Assembly: GCA_036365515.1 (NCBI GenBank)
Contig: CM070873.1
Span: forward strand, 73,620,529-73,684,528
Length of the DNA stretch: 64,000 bases
Origin: Torymus aiolomorphi
Taxonomy: Eukaryota; Arthropoda; Insecta; Hymenoptera; Torymidae
Direction of reading: 5' to 3'
The notes under the pieces were generated by a model. It did not search any database, was not told where the DNA came from, and saw only the letters and a program-made list of their open reading frames with translations. The first letter of the stretch is position 1, and the number at the start of each line of letters is the position of its first letter. Positions 21,560-32,284 of this stretch are shown here, in pieces. The position numbers and the translations under genes were made by a program.

Positions 21560-22190
21560 ATATCAACTGATAATTTACATTCTCTGAAACTTCTTCCCAA
21601 TCCATAAAAATATCATCAAAATAGAAAGTCTTCATTTGTTTAACATTATGTAGAGCTCATGTAGCCTTATATTTTCCATTGTGATTGGTGCATATAGTGA
21701 CCTGTCGTGGTAAATCATTAACTGGATAACCCCACTCTTCCAAATTAATAATTTGTCAGTGACGCCACCGCTTTTTCATCCATTGTATTATTTGATTTTT
21801 CACAATAATTCTAGTAGCATCTTTGAGAGTCTCAGGAATAATGATACCGATGAGTGTGTAGTCAAAATCACCCGATGTCCATGGTATTCCATGATAGTGA
21901 CGCTCAAACCATAGAGTCTCTTCTCTATACTTATCTGTAAGTCTCTTCCATCGAAACAGCTTTTTGAAGAGACGTACGAGTGCTGCACTATGATCTGTAA
22001 GACAGAGTATAGCCAATTCCTTCAGGACGAAGTCGTTCCCTGGCTGTTTGAAGCCTTGTATATCCACAGCATACTCCATCTCACTGAAATCTTTTATACC
22101 CCTTTGTCTCTGGTAGATTGTGCATATTGGATGAATATTTTTGAGGATATTCTTTCCACTTTGAATTCGTATTCTATTTCTTCTCCTCAC
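21560..22190 (-). pseudogene. Cassette gene B, left copy (VD-QGFK family, unknown function)
   Basis: The open frame 22190-21756 contains a likely start region (EMEYAVDIQGFKQPGND), then FVLKELAILCL, then a basic KRLTDKYREETLWFERHYHG segment and FDYTLIGIIIPETLKDATR. At 21759 a CGA-to-TGA change ends it; the same frame continues as KATxALHNVKQMKTFYFDD with a second stop. The right copy (32285-32864) reads through both places. Proteins with this VD-QGFK...FVLKELA signature recur in insect repeat-borne genes. I do not know their function and claim none. Confidence 0.5.
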
Positions 22191-22220
22191 TTTCCAAACC
22201 AGGAGAAAGTTTTACTATGT

Positions 22221-22471
22221 TTTGACCCATTTTACTATCGACGTGGAAGAAGAATGAGCTCCACATGCTCGAGACCTCGTTTTATACACGTTCCCCCACC
22301 ACTATACCCCCTCCGACCACCACGTACAGCGTCAGCTGTGATTGGTTTTGACCCATTTTACTCTCGACGTGGAAGAAGAATGAGCTCCACATGCTCGAGA
22401 CCTCGTTTTATACACGTTCCCCCACCACTATATCCCCTCCGACCACCACGTCCACCGCGAGCTGTGATTGG
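22221..22471 (-). promoter_or_regulatory. Tandemly duplicated intergenic promoter-like segment
   Basis: 22221-22346 and 22347-22471 are direct copies of a 126-bp unit. On the minus strand each has GTATAAAACGAGGTCTCGAG, a strong TATA box with spacing to a pyrimidine-rich start region (CTCATTCTTCTTCCAC). The unit lies between gene A (stop at 22520) and gene B. The right cassette has a single unit (about 32085-32215) in which the box reads gtatagaac. The segment probably drives gene B. Confidence 0.55.
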
Positions 22472-22519
22472 TTGCTCGAGCTGCCGCCGCCAACAAGCTC
22501 TGATTCGTTCCCCACCTCT

Positions 22520-22840
22520 CTAAACGAGCTTCTTCACATCCCTACTAACTGGATTATACTGACCAATATGATCGTGTAAAATCAAGCAGTAGACTGATGT
22601 TCCTGCTGAAAAGTTTTCGTGAGCTTCAAATTCAAGACGCACATCTACAGGAGCGCTATTTATGGACTCATTGTGTTTGAAACAGTCGATAATTATGAGG
22701 GGAATGTGATTGATAAAGTCCGTCTTGTTGAGCAAAGGCTCAGGATTTGATTCAAAGTAGGAAGCTTGGAAATTGATGTACATATCGTGAAGAAGAGTAT
22801 ATTCGAGCATCATGCGGCCAGCATCTTGAAACAGTACCAT
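22520..22840 (-). pseudogene. Cassette gene A, left copy: C-terminal part of a capsid-like protein
   Basis: The frame reads NFQASYFESNPEPLLNKTDF, then IIIDCFKHNESINSAPVDVR, LEFEAHENFSAGTSVYCLIL and NPVSRDVKKLV, then a stop at 22520-22522. It has the look of the C-terminal beta-rich part of the large capsid-like protein found in insect Polinton/adintovirus-type elements; this rests on recall of the pattern and has not been tested. The N-terminal part of such a protein is absent. The right copy at 31720 has the same segment with a frameshift just before the stop. Confidence 0.45.
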
Positions 22841-23112
22841 GCGCGTCTGAACGTGTTTGTTTGCGTCAGCAAACGTGTTCGATCTGGAAGTTATGAAATA
22901 TGAGGAAATTTGTAGAATAGATTCTATATAAGGATATAAGTGTTACATTAAAGAATAATATTAATTAAATGATACAAATATTCCAATATGTTGATATCTT
23001 GAATACTTTTATATTAAGTCTTATGTTTTTATTTCAAACCTAACACATAACGTATAATGTTCCTCAGCCTATAATCTCCTTTATATTGACCCTACTTAAA
23101 ATTTATTCCATT

Positions 23113-23578
23113 CATTTATATCAATATTTTATGATTAAATATCATTTGTGTTACTAAAGCTTGTTTTAATATAGTTAAGCATTAGTAATAAAAATTGAGG
23201 TTAAAAAGCTAATTTTTTAAATTTCTTCAATTTTTAGACATAGGGTCCTACGTGATTTTATTATAACCTTTTGCTAACATATTGCTGAGTAGTTGTTCTT
23301 CTTTGCTAATGTAAAATATATCTAGAAATCAAATTTCAGCTTGATATCTTCATTATATCCAGAGCTATGACACTGTGTAAAATGGGATCGAAGTTAGATG
23401 ACGTAGAATGGGTTTATGTATGCTAAAGTTCATCGTATACATTTATATCAATATTTTACAGTTCTACGTCATTTGTTTTAATATTCTAGAGCATGTTTTA
23501 ATTGAATTAGACATTATTTATAAAATTAAGATCTAAAAGCTAATTTTTAGATTTCTCAATTTTCAGACGTAGGGTCCC
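23113..23578. repeat. Partial tandem units of about 327 bp flanking the palindromic element
   Basis: 23113-23290 and 23440-23578 share ordered words: catttatatcaatatttta, gttttaat-tag-ttaa, aaaagctaatttttt, and tttttagacatagggtcct. A shorter third piece follows the palindromic element at 27776-27880. The 4.2-kb element has landed inside one unit. The inner end of the outer copies at 31215-31330 carries the same sequence inverted. Confidence 0.65.
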
Positions 23579-24145
23579 TGTTGAAAATATCCACGTGGAT
23601 TTCGACATGGATAATTCACGTGGATTGAAATGGATATTCACGTGGATCATCCACGTGGATATCCATAATGAAAGTCCGTGTGGATTATTTAAAATCCACG
23701 TGGATTCTGGTAAGTCTATCCGATTTAAAAAATCCACATGGATTTCAATAAATTCACATGGATGGAATCCATGTGCCAAAAAATCCACGTATTGGTTACT
23801 GAACCTTCATTACTTCCACTTATTTTTAACATATAACATGTGAGCTAGTAATATAAGAATTTACTTACCACGACTGAAAAATCGCACATAAGAACTTACG
23901 TCAAAATCTCACCTGACCAAAGTCTTCTATGTTTTTACGACACTTCAGAAAAAAGTATCCCGAATAACTCGTTGAAATAAGCTTTGAGACTCTTCCATTG
24001 AAAAATTCTCTAACAAAAATATATTATTATTACAAATTAAGGATATAACTGTAATTAAATAGTAAAGACATGTAACATACATGTAACATTGGAATAAGAT
24101 AATAAGCTCTTTTATGATATTATAATTAATGTGAAGAAAGGAAAA

Positions 24146-24367
24146 ATGATGATCAACGAGTCTCGTGCTCGCACTACTCGATGCCGACCCACCATAGTAA
24201 AATCACACGTGGCCAGTGCCGAGTGCGCCCACGTGTACTCGATATTAGCAGCTATGAAGAACAGTCATGATGGCGAGGGCGACAGCGCGAGGAGGCGACT
24301 TGGCGATGATGTTCCCGTTGACAGAAATCAGTTGAAATTTCACGCCAACCCTCATATAACAAAATAA
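24146..24367 (+). CDS. Small ORF in left arm of the palindromic element, 73 codons
   Basis: The frame begins with two adjacent ATG codons (24146, 24149) and ends at TAA 24365-24367. The product is basic and includes ESRARTTRCRPTIVKSH, ECAHVYSILAA, NSHDGEGDSARRR and a conserved C-terminus LKFHANPHITK. The opposite arm encodes the same protein with substitutions and one 3-bp indel, so the frame has been kept while the DNA diverged. I recognise no family. It may be a real small protein of the element, or conservation may reflect recent origin of the palindrome. Confidence 0.4.
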   Translation: MMINESRARTTRCRPTIVKSHVASAECAHVYSILAAMKNSHDGEGDSARRRLGDDVPVDRNQLKFHANPHITK

Positions 24368-26928
24368 AGTCCCAAGTATCTTACAAAATTTGAGTCCTGA
24401 CTAGTCTTGACGAATTCACTATACTTATAAAAGCACTTTACATATGAAAGAGTATTGACATATGGATGACTTTATTAGTTTAAATAAATTATTTGTACAT
24501 TCATTATTATAATTGAAGTCTTTTCTCTACCACTCACTGTTGTACTGTAAGGTATATTTAAAACATTTTTAAATATATTTATTAATTTTGTTATTTAATA
24601 AATACTGTATACTTATAGTTACAGACTTTAGGCTGTACTTATAGGCACCTCTCCTTTGATATCCACAATTTAGTTGCTCGTTGATAGATTTAAGACTTGG
24701 GTGGCCTTAGCGTAGGAAATATATTTGGACCCAATGAAATATTGTAGATAACTTATACGAGAGGACCCAAACCAACTTTGATTGTGAGTAAATTGTAGCT
24801 AAAGATACTAAGTACCTATAAGCATACAAAATTTTCTAATTACATAGAATATTTTGTTTACTCATAGGTAGCACCTTTAGTTACAACTTTTATTACTCGA
24901 TAAGTGACTTATAGGATGGGTGACTTTATCGTAGGAAATATTGGGACCGTGTGGACAAGATGACTGATTCATATTTGACTACAATAGTTATGTCATGTAC
25001 ATATTACTTTTTTAAATAAAATTTATATTTAACATGATATTTTTACCAAATCATACATTTTCTTTTATTTCAAAGTAATGTTTTCAAAACCATACTTAAC
25101 CATTACGGTCACAAAGAATCATATCAAACATGATACTATTTGGTCCATCGAGTTCAAATATGTCCATCGGTAAAATCAGCCAGCCTATATAAATGTGGAT
25201 TTTTTATAATAAATGATGGTATTAATTTATTTATATTATGACCAGTTTTATTTATAAATTAATAATGTGAAAGAGTTAAAATTATATGATAACTCATGTT
25301 AAAGAGTATTGACATGTGCTTAGCTTGGGTTGTAATTTTTTTAATGTTATATTTATGCTTTGCAAGTATTTTATATATAGCACTATACAAGTTATTGTTA
25401 TAAAATTTACAATGAAAGAAGAAACCCATGCATTATTGCTAAATGCTACTTCATTAAAATATAGCTTACAGCTTGTTTGCTAAATGCAGCAGTAAATTTA
25501 GAACAATTATATTATATTTATAACATAACTTTTTACAAACTGTAAGCTATATTTCAATGGTTAAATAGCATTTAGCAATACTGTATGAGACAGGACAGAA
25601 GCAAAATACATAAAAGTGTAAGGGCTTACCTAGATTTAAACCTGGGGAACATAATGTCTGAGAGGACAGCACGAGCACGGACAGCAGCAGGTCTTTCTTA
25701 ACGTAGAAGTCACAATGACCACTCTCTCACGTTCGAACTTTCGCGTTCGATGACTGCCGTACACATGCACTTCCAAAGGTGCCCATCTCTCTTCCTCTCT
25801 CTCTCTCTCTCTCTCTCTCTCACTAATCTCTACACATATGTGTGTGCAGTATTCATCGAACAACGTGTTGCAACTGGTGCCCTCGTGCTCAATGTGCTAC
25901 GAGTTACGACTAACGACGACGAAAGTTCGAATGTGAGAGAGTGGTCATTGTAGCTTCTACGTTAAGAAAGACCTGCTGCTGTCCGTGCTCGTGCAGTCAT
26001 CCCCGAGGTTATGTTCCCCAGGTTTATATCTAGGTAAGCTCTTACACTTTTATGTATTTTTGCTTCTGTCCCGTCTCATGCAGTATTACTAAATGCTATT
26101 TAATCATTGAAATATAGCTATTTGAACTCGACGGTGCAATGCCATCATATTTGATATGATTCTTTGTGACCGTAATGGTTAAGTATGTTTTTGAAAACAT
26201 TACTTTAAAATAGAAGAAAATATATCATTTGGTAAAAATATCACGTTAAATGTAAATCTTATTTGAAAAAGTAATACGTACATGACATAACTATTATAGT
26301 CAAATATGAATCAAGTCATCTTGTTCATACGGTCCCAATATTTCCTGTGATAAAGTCACGCAGTTAAAACATAAAAGTCGTAACAAAAGGTACTACCAAT
26401 GAATATACCAAATATTTTATGTAATTAGAAAATTTTGTATGCTTATAGGTACTTAGTATCTTTAGCTACAATTTACACACATTCAAAGTTGTTTTTGGTC
26501 CTCTTATAAGTTATCTACAATATTATTTAGTTCATTGGATCGAAATATATTTCCTATGCTAAGGCCACCCAAGTCTTAAATCTATCAACGAGCAACTAAA
26601 TTGTGGATCTCAAAGGAAATGTGCCTATAAGTACAGCCTAAAGACTGTATCTATAAGTATACAATATTTACTAAATAACAAAATTAATAAATATATTTAA
26701 AAAATTTTTAAATATACCTTACAGTGCAACAGTCAGTGGTGGAGAGAGACTTCAATTATAATAAATAATAATGAATGTACAAACAATTTATTTAAAAACC
26801 GATTAAAATAAATAAACTAATAAAGCCATCTATATGTCAATACACTTTCATATGTAAAGTGCTCTTATAAGTATATGTGAATTCGCCAAGACTAGTCAGG
26901 ATTCAAATTTTGTAAGATACTTTGGACT

Positions 26929-27150
26929 TTATTTTGTTATATGAGGCTTAGCGTGAAATTTCAACTGAGTTCTGTCAACGAGGACATTATCGCCAACATG
27001 TCGCCTCCTCGCGTTGTCGCTGTCGCCATCATGACTGTTCTTGATAGCTGCTAATATCGAGTACTCGTGGGCGCACTCGGCGCCGGTCTCGTGTGATTTT
27101 GCTATCGCGGGTCGGCACCGAGTAGCGCGAGCACGAGACTCTTTGACCAT
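26929..27150 (-). CDS. Small ORF in right arm of the palindromic element, 73 codons
   Basis: Mirror copy of the frame at 24146-24367. ATG is at 27148-27150 and the stop at 26929-26931. It encodes ESRARATRCRPAIAKSH, ECAHEYSILAA and LKFHAKPHITK, with one extra residue relative to the left arm (HVGD against LGD). The start aligns with the second ATG of the left copy. Function unknown. Confidence 0.4.
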   Translation of the reverse strand: MVKESRARATRCRPAIAKSHETGAECAHEYSILAAIKNSHDGDSDNARRRHVGDNVLVDRTQLKFHAKPHITK

Positions 27151-27360
27151 CGTTTTTTCTTTCTCCACATTAAGCATAATATTAGAGTTATTCAAAATAC
27201 TTTTTTCTGAAGTGTCGTAAAAACTTAGAAGACTTTGGTCAGGTAAGATTTTGACGTAAGTTCTCATGTGCGATTTTTCGATCGCGGTAAGTAAATTCTT
27301 ATATTACTAGCTCACATGTCATGTTATATGTTAAACATAAGTGGAAGTAATGAAGGGTCA

Positions 27361-27600
27361 GTAACTGGTACGTGGATTTGTTGGTACATGGATGGAATCC
27401 ACGTGGATTTTTTGGGATAGATGTGTAGTTTTTGGGATCCATGTGGATTTTTTGGGATAGATGTGTAGTTTTTGGGATTCATGTGGATTTTTTGGGATCA
27501 ATGTGGATTTATTAAAACCGATGTAGATTTATTGAAATCCATGTGGATTTATCGAAATCCATGTGGATTTATCGAAAACCATGTAGATTTTTTTAATACA
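27361..27600. repeat. Minisatellite of ATCCATGTGGATTT-type units, right arm only
   Basis: About ten short units of 20-30 bp built on 'catgtggattt' with linkers 'attgaaat' or 'tttgggat' lie just inside the right end of the palindromic element. The left arm has fewer, less regular copies (23590-23790). This is local expansion after the palindrome formed. Confidence 0.7.
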
Positions 27601-27772
27601 TCTGGATTTTTCAAATCGGGTAGATTTCCCAGAATCCACGTGGTTTTTAAATCGTTCAGATGGATTTCCATCGTAGATATCTACGTGGATGATCTACGCG
27701 GATATCCATTTCAGTCCACGTGGATATGCACGTGGATTATCCACGTGGAAATCCGCATGGATATTTTCAACA

Positions 27773-28389
27773 GGGGTTCTAGGTGATTTTGTGAAAACCA
27801 TATAAAAATTTTATAGTTCTGCATCCTTTGTTTCATTATTCTAAAGCTTTTTTTAATTGAATTAAGCATTAGTAAGATAAATGACTCTCTCATAGTTACT
27901 TTAAAGATGACTCAAATTACTGATACAGGGTTCACTTAGTCATGATTTTGTTTATATAACATTTTTTATCTACTAATGTATGACCAACAACATTAATACT
28001 TTTTTTCTGATTTTTATTTAAATAACTGCAACAAAATAGTGGGAAATGTTTGCGATATTAGACATTCACATGTACAGTTATTATACTAGAAGCTAATTAG
28101 CACTTCTACACACGATTAACCTACTTTATTTGAACCTCGGACCTGAATATAGTTTTAATCAAGCTGTCCAAAAATCAATCTTGTCGGCAGAGTTTGACGG
28201 GGAAATTGTAAATGATGGGCATAAATTCATGGGATTTCATTATAATTTAAAAATGTATGTTTATTGACTTTACCAAAAAGTTTTATTGTAAAAATTACAT
28301 TAAATATTATTATAGCTTACCGAATATTGCCATTTTTTAGATAATCTAGTGCAATATAACATTTCAAACATTAATTTATGATTTCAGCA
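27773..28389. other. No gene; continuation of the flanking tandem repeat, then AT-rich DNA
   Basis: 27773-27880 completes the interrupted repeat unit (ggttctaggtgattttgtg, then tttaattgaattaagcatt). From 27900 to 28389 I see no gene or repeat. Confidence 0.5.
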
Positions 28390-29399
28390 TTACAAAGTTC
28401 ACTAAGAATAAAATGGATTTCATCATAGTTCTTATTGTCATGTTTTGCTCAGCAATGAGTACCCATAAGCGATCAACTAATTTGTTAGGATCATCCGAGA
28501 CGTTGAGTTCGTATGCAGTTGTAACATTTGCAACTTCTTCTTCTCTTCTTCCCCTTCTTCGTCACTGATCCACTTTTCACGTTGGAATCTCGAACTAACA
28601 AAGCTACCACGAATTCTTCTAGGTAAATATTCATTAGTTGAGGAAACTGATGCATCTTCACTAGAATTATCAGCTTCGTAATAACTATCTGTCTCGTTAG
28701 TATTAAGAAGATGGGAACTTCTGTAGAGGATTGACTATTGGTTCAAATATCTTTTTCGCTGTCACTGGATTAGTTTGCTCAATCCATTTACTTTTCTCTC
28801 TTGCATTTTCTACTTCTTTAACATTATCTTCCGAGGTAATAACGAGACACTTTTTATGAACGACTTTTCGAACATTGGAGCAATAAAATTATAAAATTTG
28901 TTACTCTTGTGTTTTCGAACCGACTCATTCGCGCAATAGTGCTTTTTGTGAGCGCTCGAAATTTCAATAATCACACGATAATTCTCCAAATCATCCGAAC
29001 TCATAAGATTTTCATTCGGAAGTTTTTTGAAGGGTAATTGCAGTAATCCTACGAACAAACGATGGTTCCGCTCGTTTACCTGGACAAAGTCGCCTTCAAA
29101 CTTTATTCGAGAGTGTCCGATCATAAGTACATTTCCACGCTTGTAAACGCCATTAATATTATCGAGACATCTCCTAGAATTTCCGTTCAATTTCGTTAAA
29201 TATTTTTTGAAATTTTACGATTATTGGAGGTAGCTATTTGATTATGGTTAGGGCTCATATTAGATGCTTTGATTTCAGAAGTTTCCATATGATCAGCTGT
29301 ATCGAAAGATTTAGCACTTTTTCTCAAAGCTAATGAAGACTCTGATTTTTGTACTATGGCGACCTGAAATTTACTAACAATATCCTGTGCGATTGCCAT
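28390..29399 (-). pseudogene. Second copy of the Polinton-associated DUF8207-like gene, broken
   Basis: The frame starts at ATG 29397-29399 (MAIAQDIVSKFQVAIVQKSE) and is shifted near 29190. It continues INGVYKRGNVLMIGHSRIKF, LFVGLLQLPFKKLPNENLM, DLENYRVIIEISSAHKKHY and NKFYNFIAPMF. After more damage it ends near 28400 with DDPNKLVDRLWVLIAEQ, which aligns to DDPNELVDRLRLLL of the gene at 13600-14538. It is therefore the same gene from another Polinton, in the opposite orientation and with no other Polinton gene beside it. Confidence 0.55.
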
Positions 29400-29629
29400 G
29401 TTTATGCTTCAATAATTAAACATCAGCTGAATAAATATACAGCTAACATCCTTTTTATACTTTTATGCCATAGAGCAACCCCGTTAACACACATATATGT
29501 CATAGAGTGATATCTTTTTATATTCTAGAATAATGCCTTTTTATACTTTTATGCCAGAGTGATACCTTTTATGTCTCAAGGTGAACTTTTTTGTGTAACC
29601 TTTTTTATGTCATAGTCACACCTTTCTTA

Positions 29630-29826
29630 TGTCAGTAATGGACTCTTTATTCCCGACTAGCCGTACAAATATATATTTAATTATACGAGAACGTGAGGGG
29701 GAAAGCGTAAATAAAAACGCGATAAGTACAATAAAATGGTTAAGTTTATTCCGCGAAAATACCAGTGATACAGAATACAGTACTGGGAGGAGCGTGGCCG
29801 CAAAGATTGCCCGCGGCTTTTGATGG

Positions 29827-29898
<72 letters not shown>

Positions 29899-30358
29899 AG
29901 AAGGCACTTACAGTAACGCCGGCGTCTCGAACCGTTCGCTCGTGTTCGCTCGACTTCTAGACGCTCGTCCGCTCTAGCGTAGATCGCTTTGTCCTCGTGG
30001 TCAGCGAGGACGCGAACCAAGAGGTGGGTGCACAGCACTACACGCGGCGAATCGGTCATGCGAAATCACTCTTCACTGAGTAGTTAGCGGAATCGCACGG
30101 TGATCAGGAGGATACAGTTATAGATTATTTCTACGATGGCTTGACTATTGTCGAAAATATCCTCGCGCGTTCAATTCAATTAGTGCGCTCTCTCGAACCG
30201 CTCGCGGCAGTGCCCCCTCTCTCTCTGTCTCTCTCGCTCTCTCTATAGCAAGGGGTTCCCTCGCGCTCTCGGCACCTGTAACATAACTATTAAATTATAC
30301 ATGTGCGATACAGGCGACGGGAGAGAGTTATCCGACGGATGAGAAATTATCCGTCACA
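29630..30358 (-). mobile_element. Gypsy-type LTR, family B copy 1, with a GA array
   Basis: On the minus strand it begins TGTGACGGATAATTTCT after a purine tract (ctggggggaggggcg) that serves as polypurine tract, and ends near 29630. It is alignable along its length with 51845-52573 and both measure 729 bp. A (GA)n run fills 29831-29895. Homology between the two loci continues outside the LTR to about 30590, so a short piece of the element's 3' internal region is present as well. Confidence 0.7.
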
Positions 30359-30595
30359 CGCCCCTCCCCCCAGACGCTGGCTGCTGACCGGCATGCCAGC
30401 TTCACCTTGCTCTCTCTCCTTGTCGGCATGCAAAATATAAGAACAATAAAATAGAAGAAAAAGAGAAAAGAAAGCATCCAACAAAAATAAAAGGAGATGA
30501 AGCTAAAGTTATAAGGAATAGGGAACTAACTACCCATAAAAAACCCCGCAGGTACCAAAGATTATATTTATTATAATTTTAGCGTAGATCGCATC
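30359..30595 (-). mobile_element. 3' internal end of LTR family B
   Basis: This segment matches 52574-52870 (agacgctggctgctg, gcaaaatataagaacaataa, aggagatgaag-taaagtta). It lies directly upstream, on the minus strand, of the family B LTR and has no coding capacity. The rest of the element is missing here. Confidence 0.6.
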
Positions 30596-31129
30596 AGGTA
30601 CCTGACGTACAACCGGTTATAAAAATAGATAAAAACAATTTTTGCCAATCTTCGCTTGCTTACAGGACTTAGCGCTTAGTCGCTGGACTAATTCTTGCAG
30701 TACTCCGCCCATATCGTTGATCAGCTGCCAAAGGGAAGAAGGAAAAACGGGATGTAGTGCTATAGGTAGGGGAGAAAAGGAAGACATATTTTATTTATAG
30801 AAGGTGTTAGGTTTGTTTAGTCACGTGCACGGCGAGTCATCGCTCTCGTGCGTCGAGGGGAGTGCGCTGTCATGCGGGTAGACGCGGCGGTATTTTTCGA
30901 ACCTGCGGGTCGCCTGCATGGTCTGGGTAGAGGCGTTGCGGCGTCACTGGTACTGGATTGCGTTGTTCGTTCGTCAGCGCCATTTGCGACCAGTGTTCGC
31001 TTGCTCGCTTGTCTACCGAGAATTTGCGCGGTTCGCTTCAGCACCAGGTGAGCTTTCCGCGGCCTGCCTCGCTTGCGCGGGTGAGTCTCGGCCTCTGGAG
31101 TTTGGGCGTTTGCGCCATGACTTGTAGGA
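30596..31129. other. No gene recognised; GC-rich patch
   Basis: 30817-31127 is GC-rich and open in several frames on both strands at once, which is what composition alone gives. No domain is seen. Confidence 0.4.
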
Positions 31130-31719
31130 GAGGCGTAATCAAGATATTAAGCTGAAATTTTATTTCATGGCGTATCTTATATTCATAAAGAGATTGAGCT
31201 ACTTGGAAATATGATAGGAAAAGGTTTTGATAAAATCACATAGGACCCTATGTCTAAAAATTGAAGAAATTAAAAAAATTAGCCTTTTAATCTCAATTTT
31301 TATTATTAAAGCTTAATTAAAAATTAAGCTTAAAATGATATCTAATCATAAAATATTGATATAAATGAATAGGATAAATTTGAAGTGGGGTAAATATAAA
31401 GGAGATTATAGGTTGAGGAACATTATAGGTTATGTGTTAGGCTTGAAATGAAAACATAAGAATTAATATAAAAGTATTCAAGATATCGAGATATTTGAAT
31501 ATCTATATTATTTAATTAATATTAGTAATACGTATGTACTTATATAGAATCTAACCTACAAATTTCATAACATATTTCATAACATTCGGATTGAACACGT
31601 TTCAATCCGAATGCGTTCAATCATCCAAACCGTGTTCAATCTGATTGAACATGTTTCAATGAACGTCGGATTGAGTCACGCAAACAAACACGTTCAGACC
31701 TGCATGGTACTTTTTTAAG

Positions 31720-32196
31720 ATGGCGGCTTCCAGTACGAGGCAACGCCGTAGCACATACCGCATCCTACTGTCAACGGGCAGTAGGATGCTTGAATATGCT
31801 CTTGTTTACGATATGAACGTCAATTTTCAAGCTTCCAACTTTGAAACAAATCCTGAGCCTTTGCTAAACAAGACGGACTTTATGAATCACATCCCCCTTT
31901 TATTTATCGACTGTTTCATACAGAATGAGTCCATAAAGAGCGCTCCTGTAGATGTGGGTCTTGAATTTGAGGCTCACGAAAACTTTTTAGTGGGAACATC
32001 AGTCTACTACTTGATTTTAGACGATCGTATTTTTCAGTATAATCCAGTTAGTGGGGTATATGAAGAAGCTTGTTTAGAGAGACTGGGAACCAATCAGAGC
32101 TCTTATGGCTGTGGTGATCGGAGGGGGTATAATGGTGGGGGAACGTGTATAGAACGAGGTCTCAAGCATGGTGAGCTCATTCTTCTGCCATGTTAA
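31720..32196 (+). pseudogene. Cassette gene A, right copy: capsid-like C-terminal part
   Basis: The frame contains RMLEYALVYDMNVNFQASNF, PEPLLNKTDFMNHIPLLFID and LEFEAHENFLVGTSVYYLIL, matching the left copy at 22520-22840. A 1-bp shift at about 32055 moves it past the expected stop into promoter DNA, so the last 40 residues are not native. The beginning overlaps DNA not present in a capsid gene. The Polinton/adintovirus-type assignment is an inference from residue pattern. Confidence 0.45.
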
Positions 32197-32284
32197 GAGT
32201 GAAATGGGTCATAACGTAGTAAAACTTCCTCCTGGTTTGGAAAGTGAGAAGAAGAAGGAATTCAAAGTGGAAAGAATATCCTCA

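Larger units (their letters stand above)
21060..23365 (-). mobile_element. Outer inverted copy, left: 2.3-kb unit with a two-gene cassette
   Basis: This segment is matched, in reverse orientation, by 31130-33365. The outer end (taagcaatagcgg, then ctggaac/ttccag repeats near 21086-21260) and the inner end (tttcagcttgatatctt) agree between copies. Genes on the minus strand read outward. The copies carry different stop codons and shifts, so they have been separate for some time. They may be two insertions in opposite orientation or the two long ends of one larger element. Terminal half-palindromes around 'ggaac' are typical of a transposon end region, but no transposase is present. Confidence 0.7.
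23579..27772. mobile_element. 4.2-kb palindromic element with 14-bp perfect termini
   Basis: The ends are TGTTGAAAATATCC and its exact reverse complement. Flanks are agggtccc and ggggttct, an imperfect 7-8 bp target duplication. The same host repeat without the insert (atagggtcctacgtgattt at 23250) shows the empty site. Subterminal DNA is full of atccacgtggat words. The arms (23579 to about 25744 and about 25920 to 27772) pair along most of their length around a centre near 25830 that carries a CT run (25795-25820). Each arm holds the same small ORF. A block at about 25165-25545 exists only in the left arm. No transposase is recognisable. Confidence 0.75.

Noticed and set aside
23579..27772. 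Palindrome as an assembly artefact
   Set aside because: The arms differ by many substitutions, a left-only block and a right-only minisatellite, which a mis-assembled mirror copy would not show.
30817..31127. Four overlapping open frames on both strands
   Set aside because: GC-rich composition leaves all frames open; no motif supports any.
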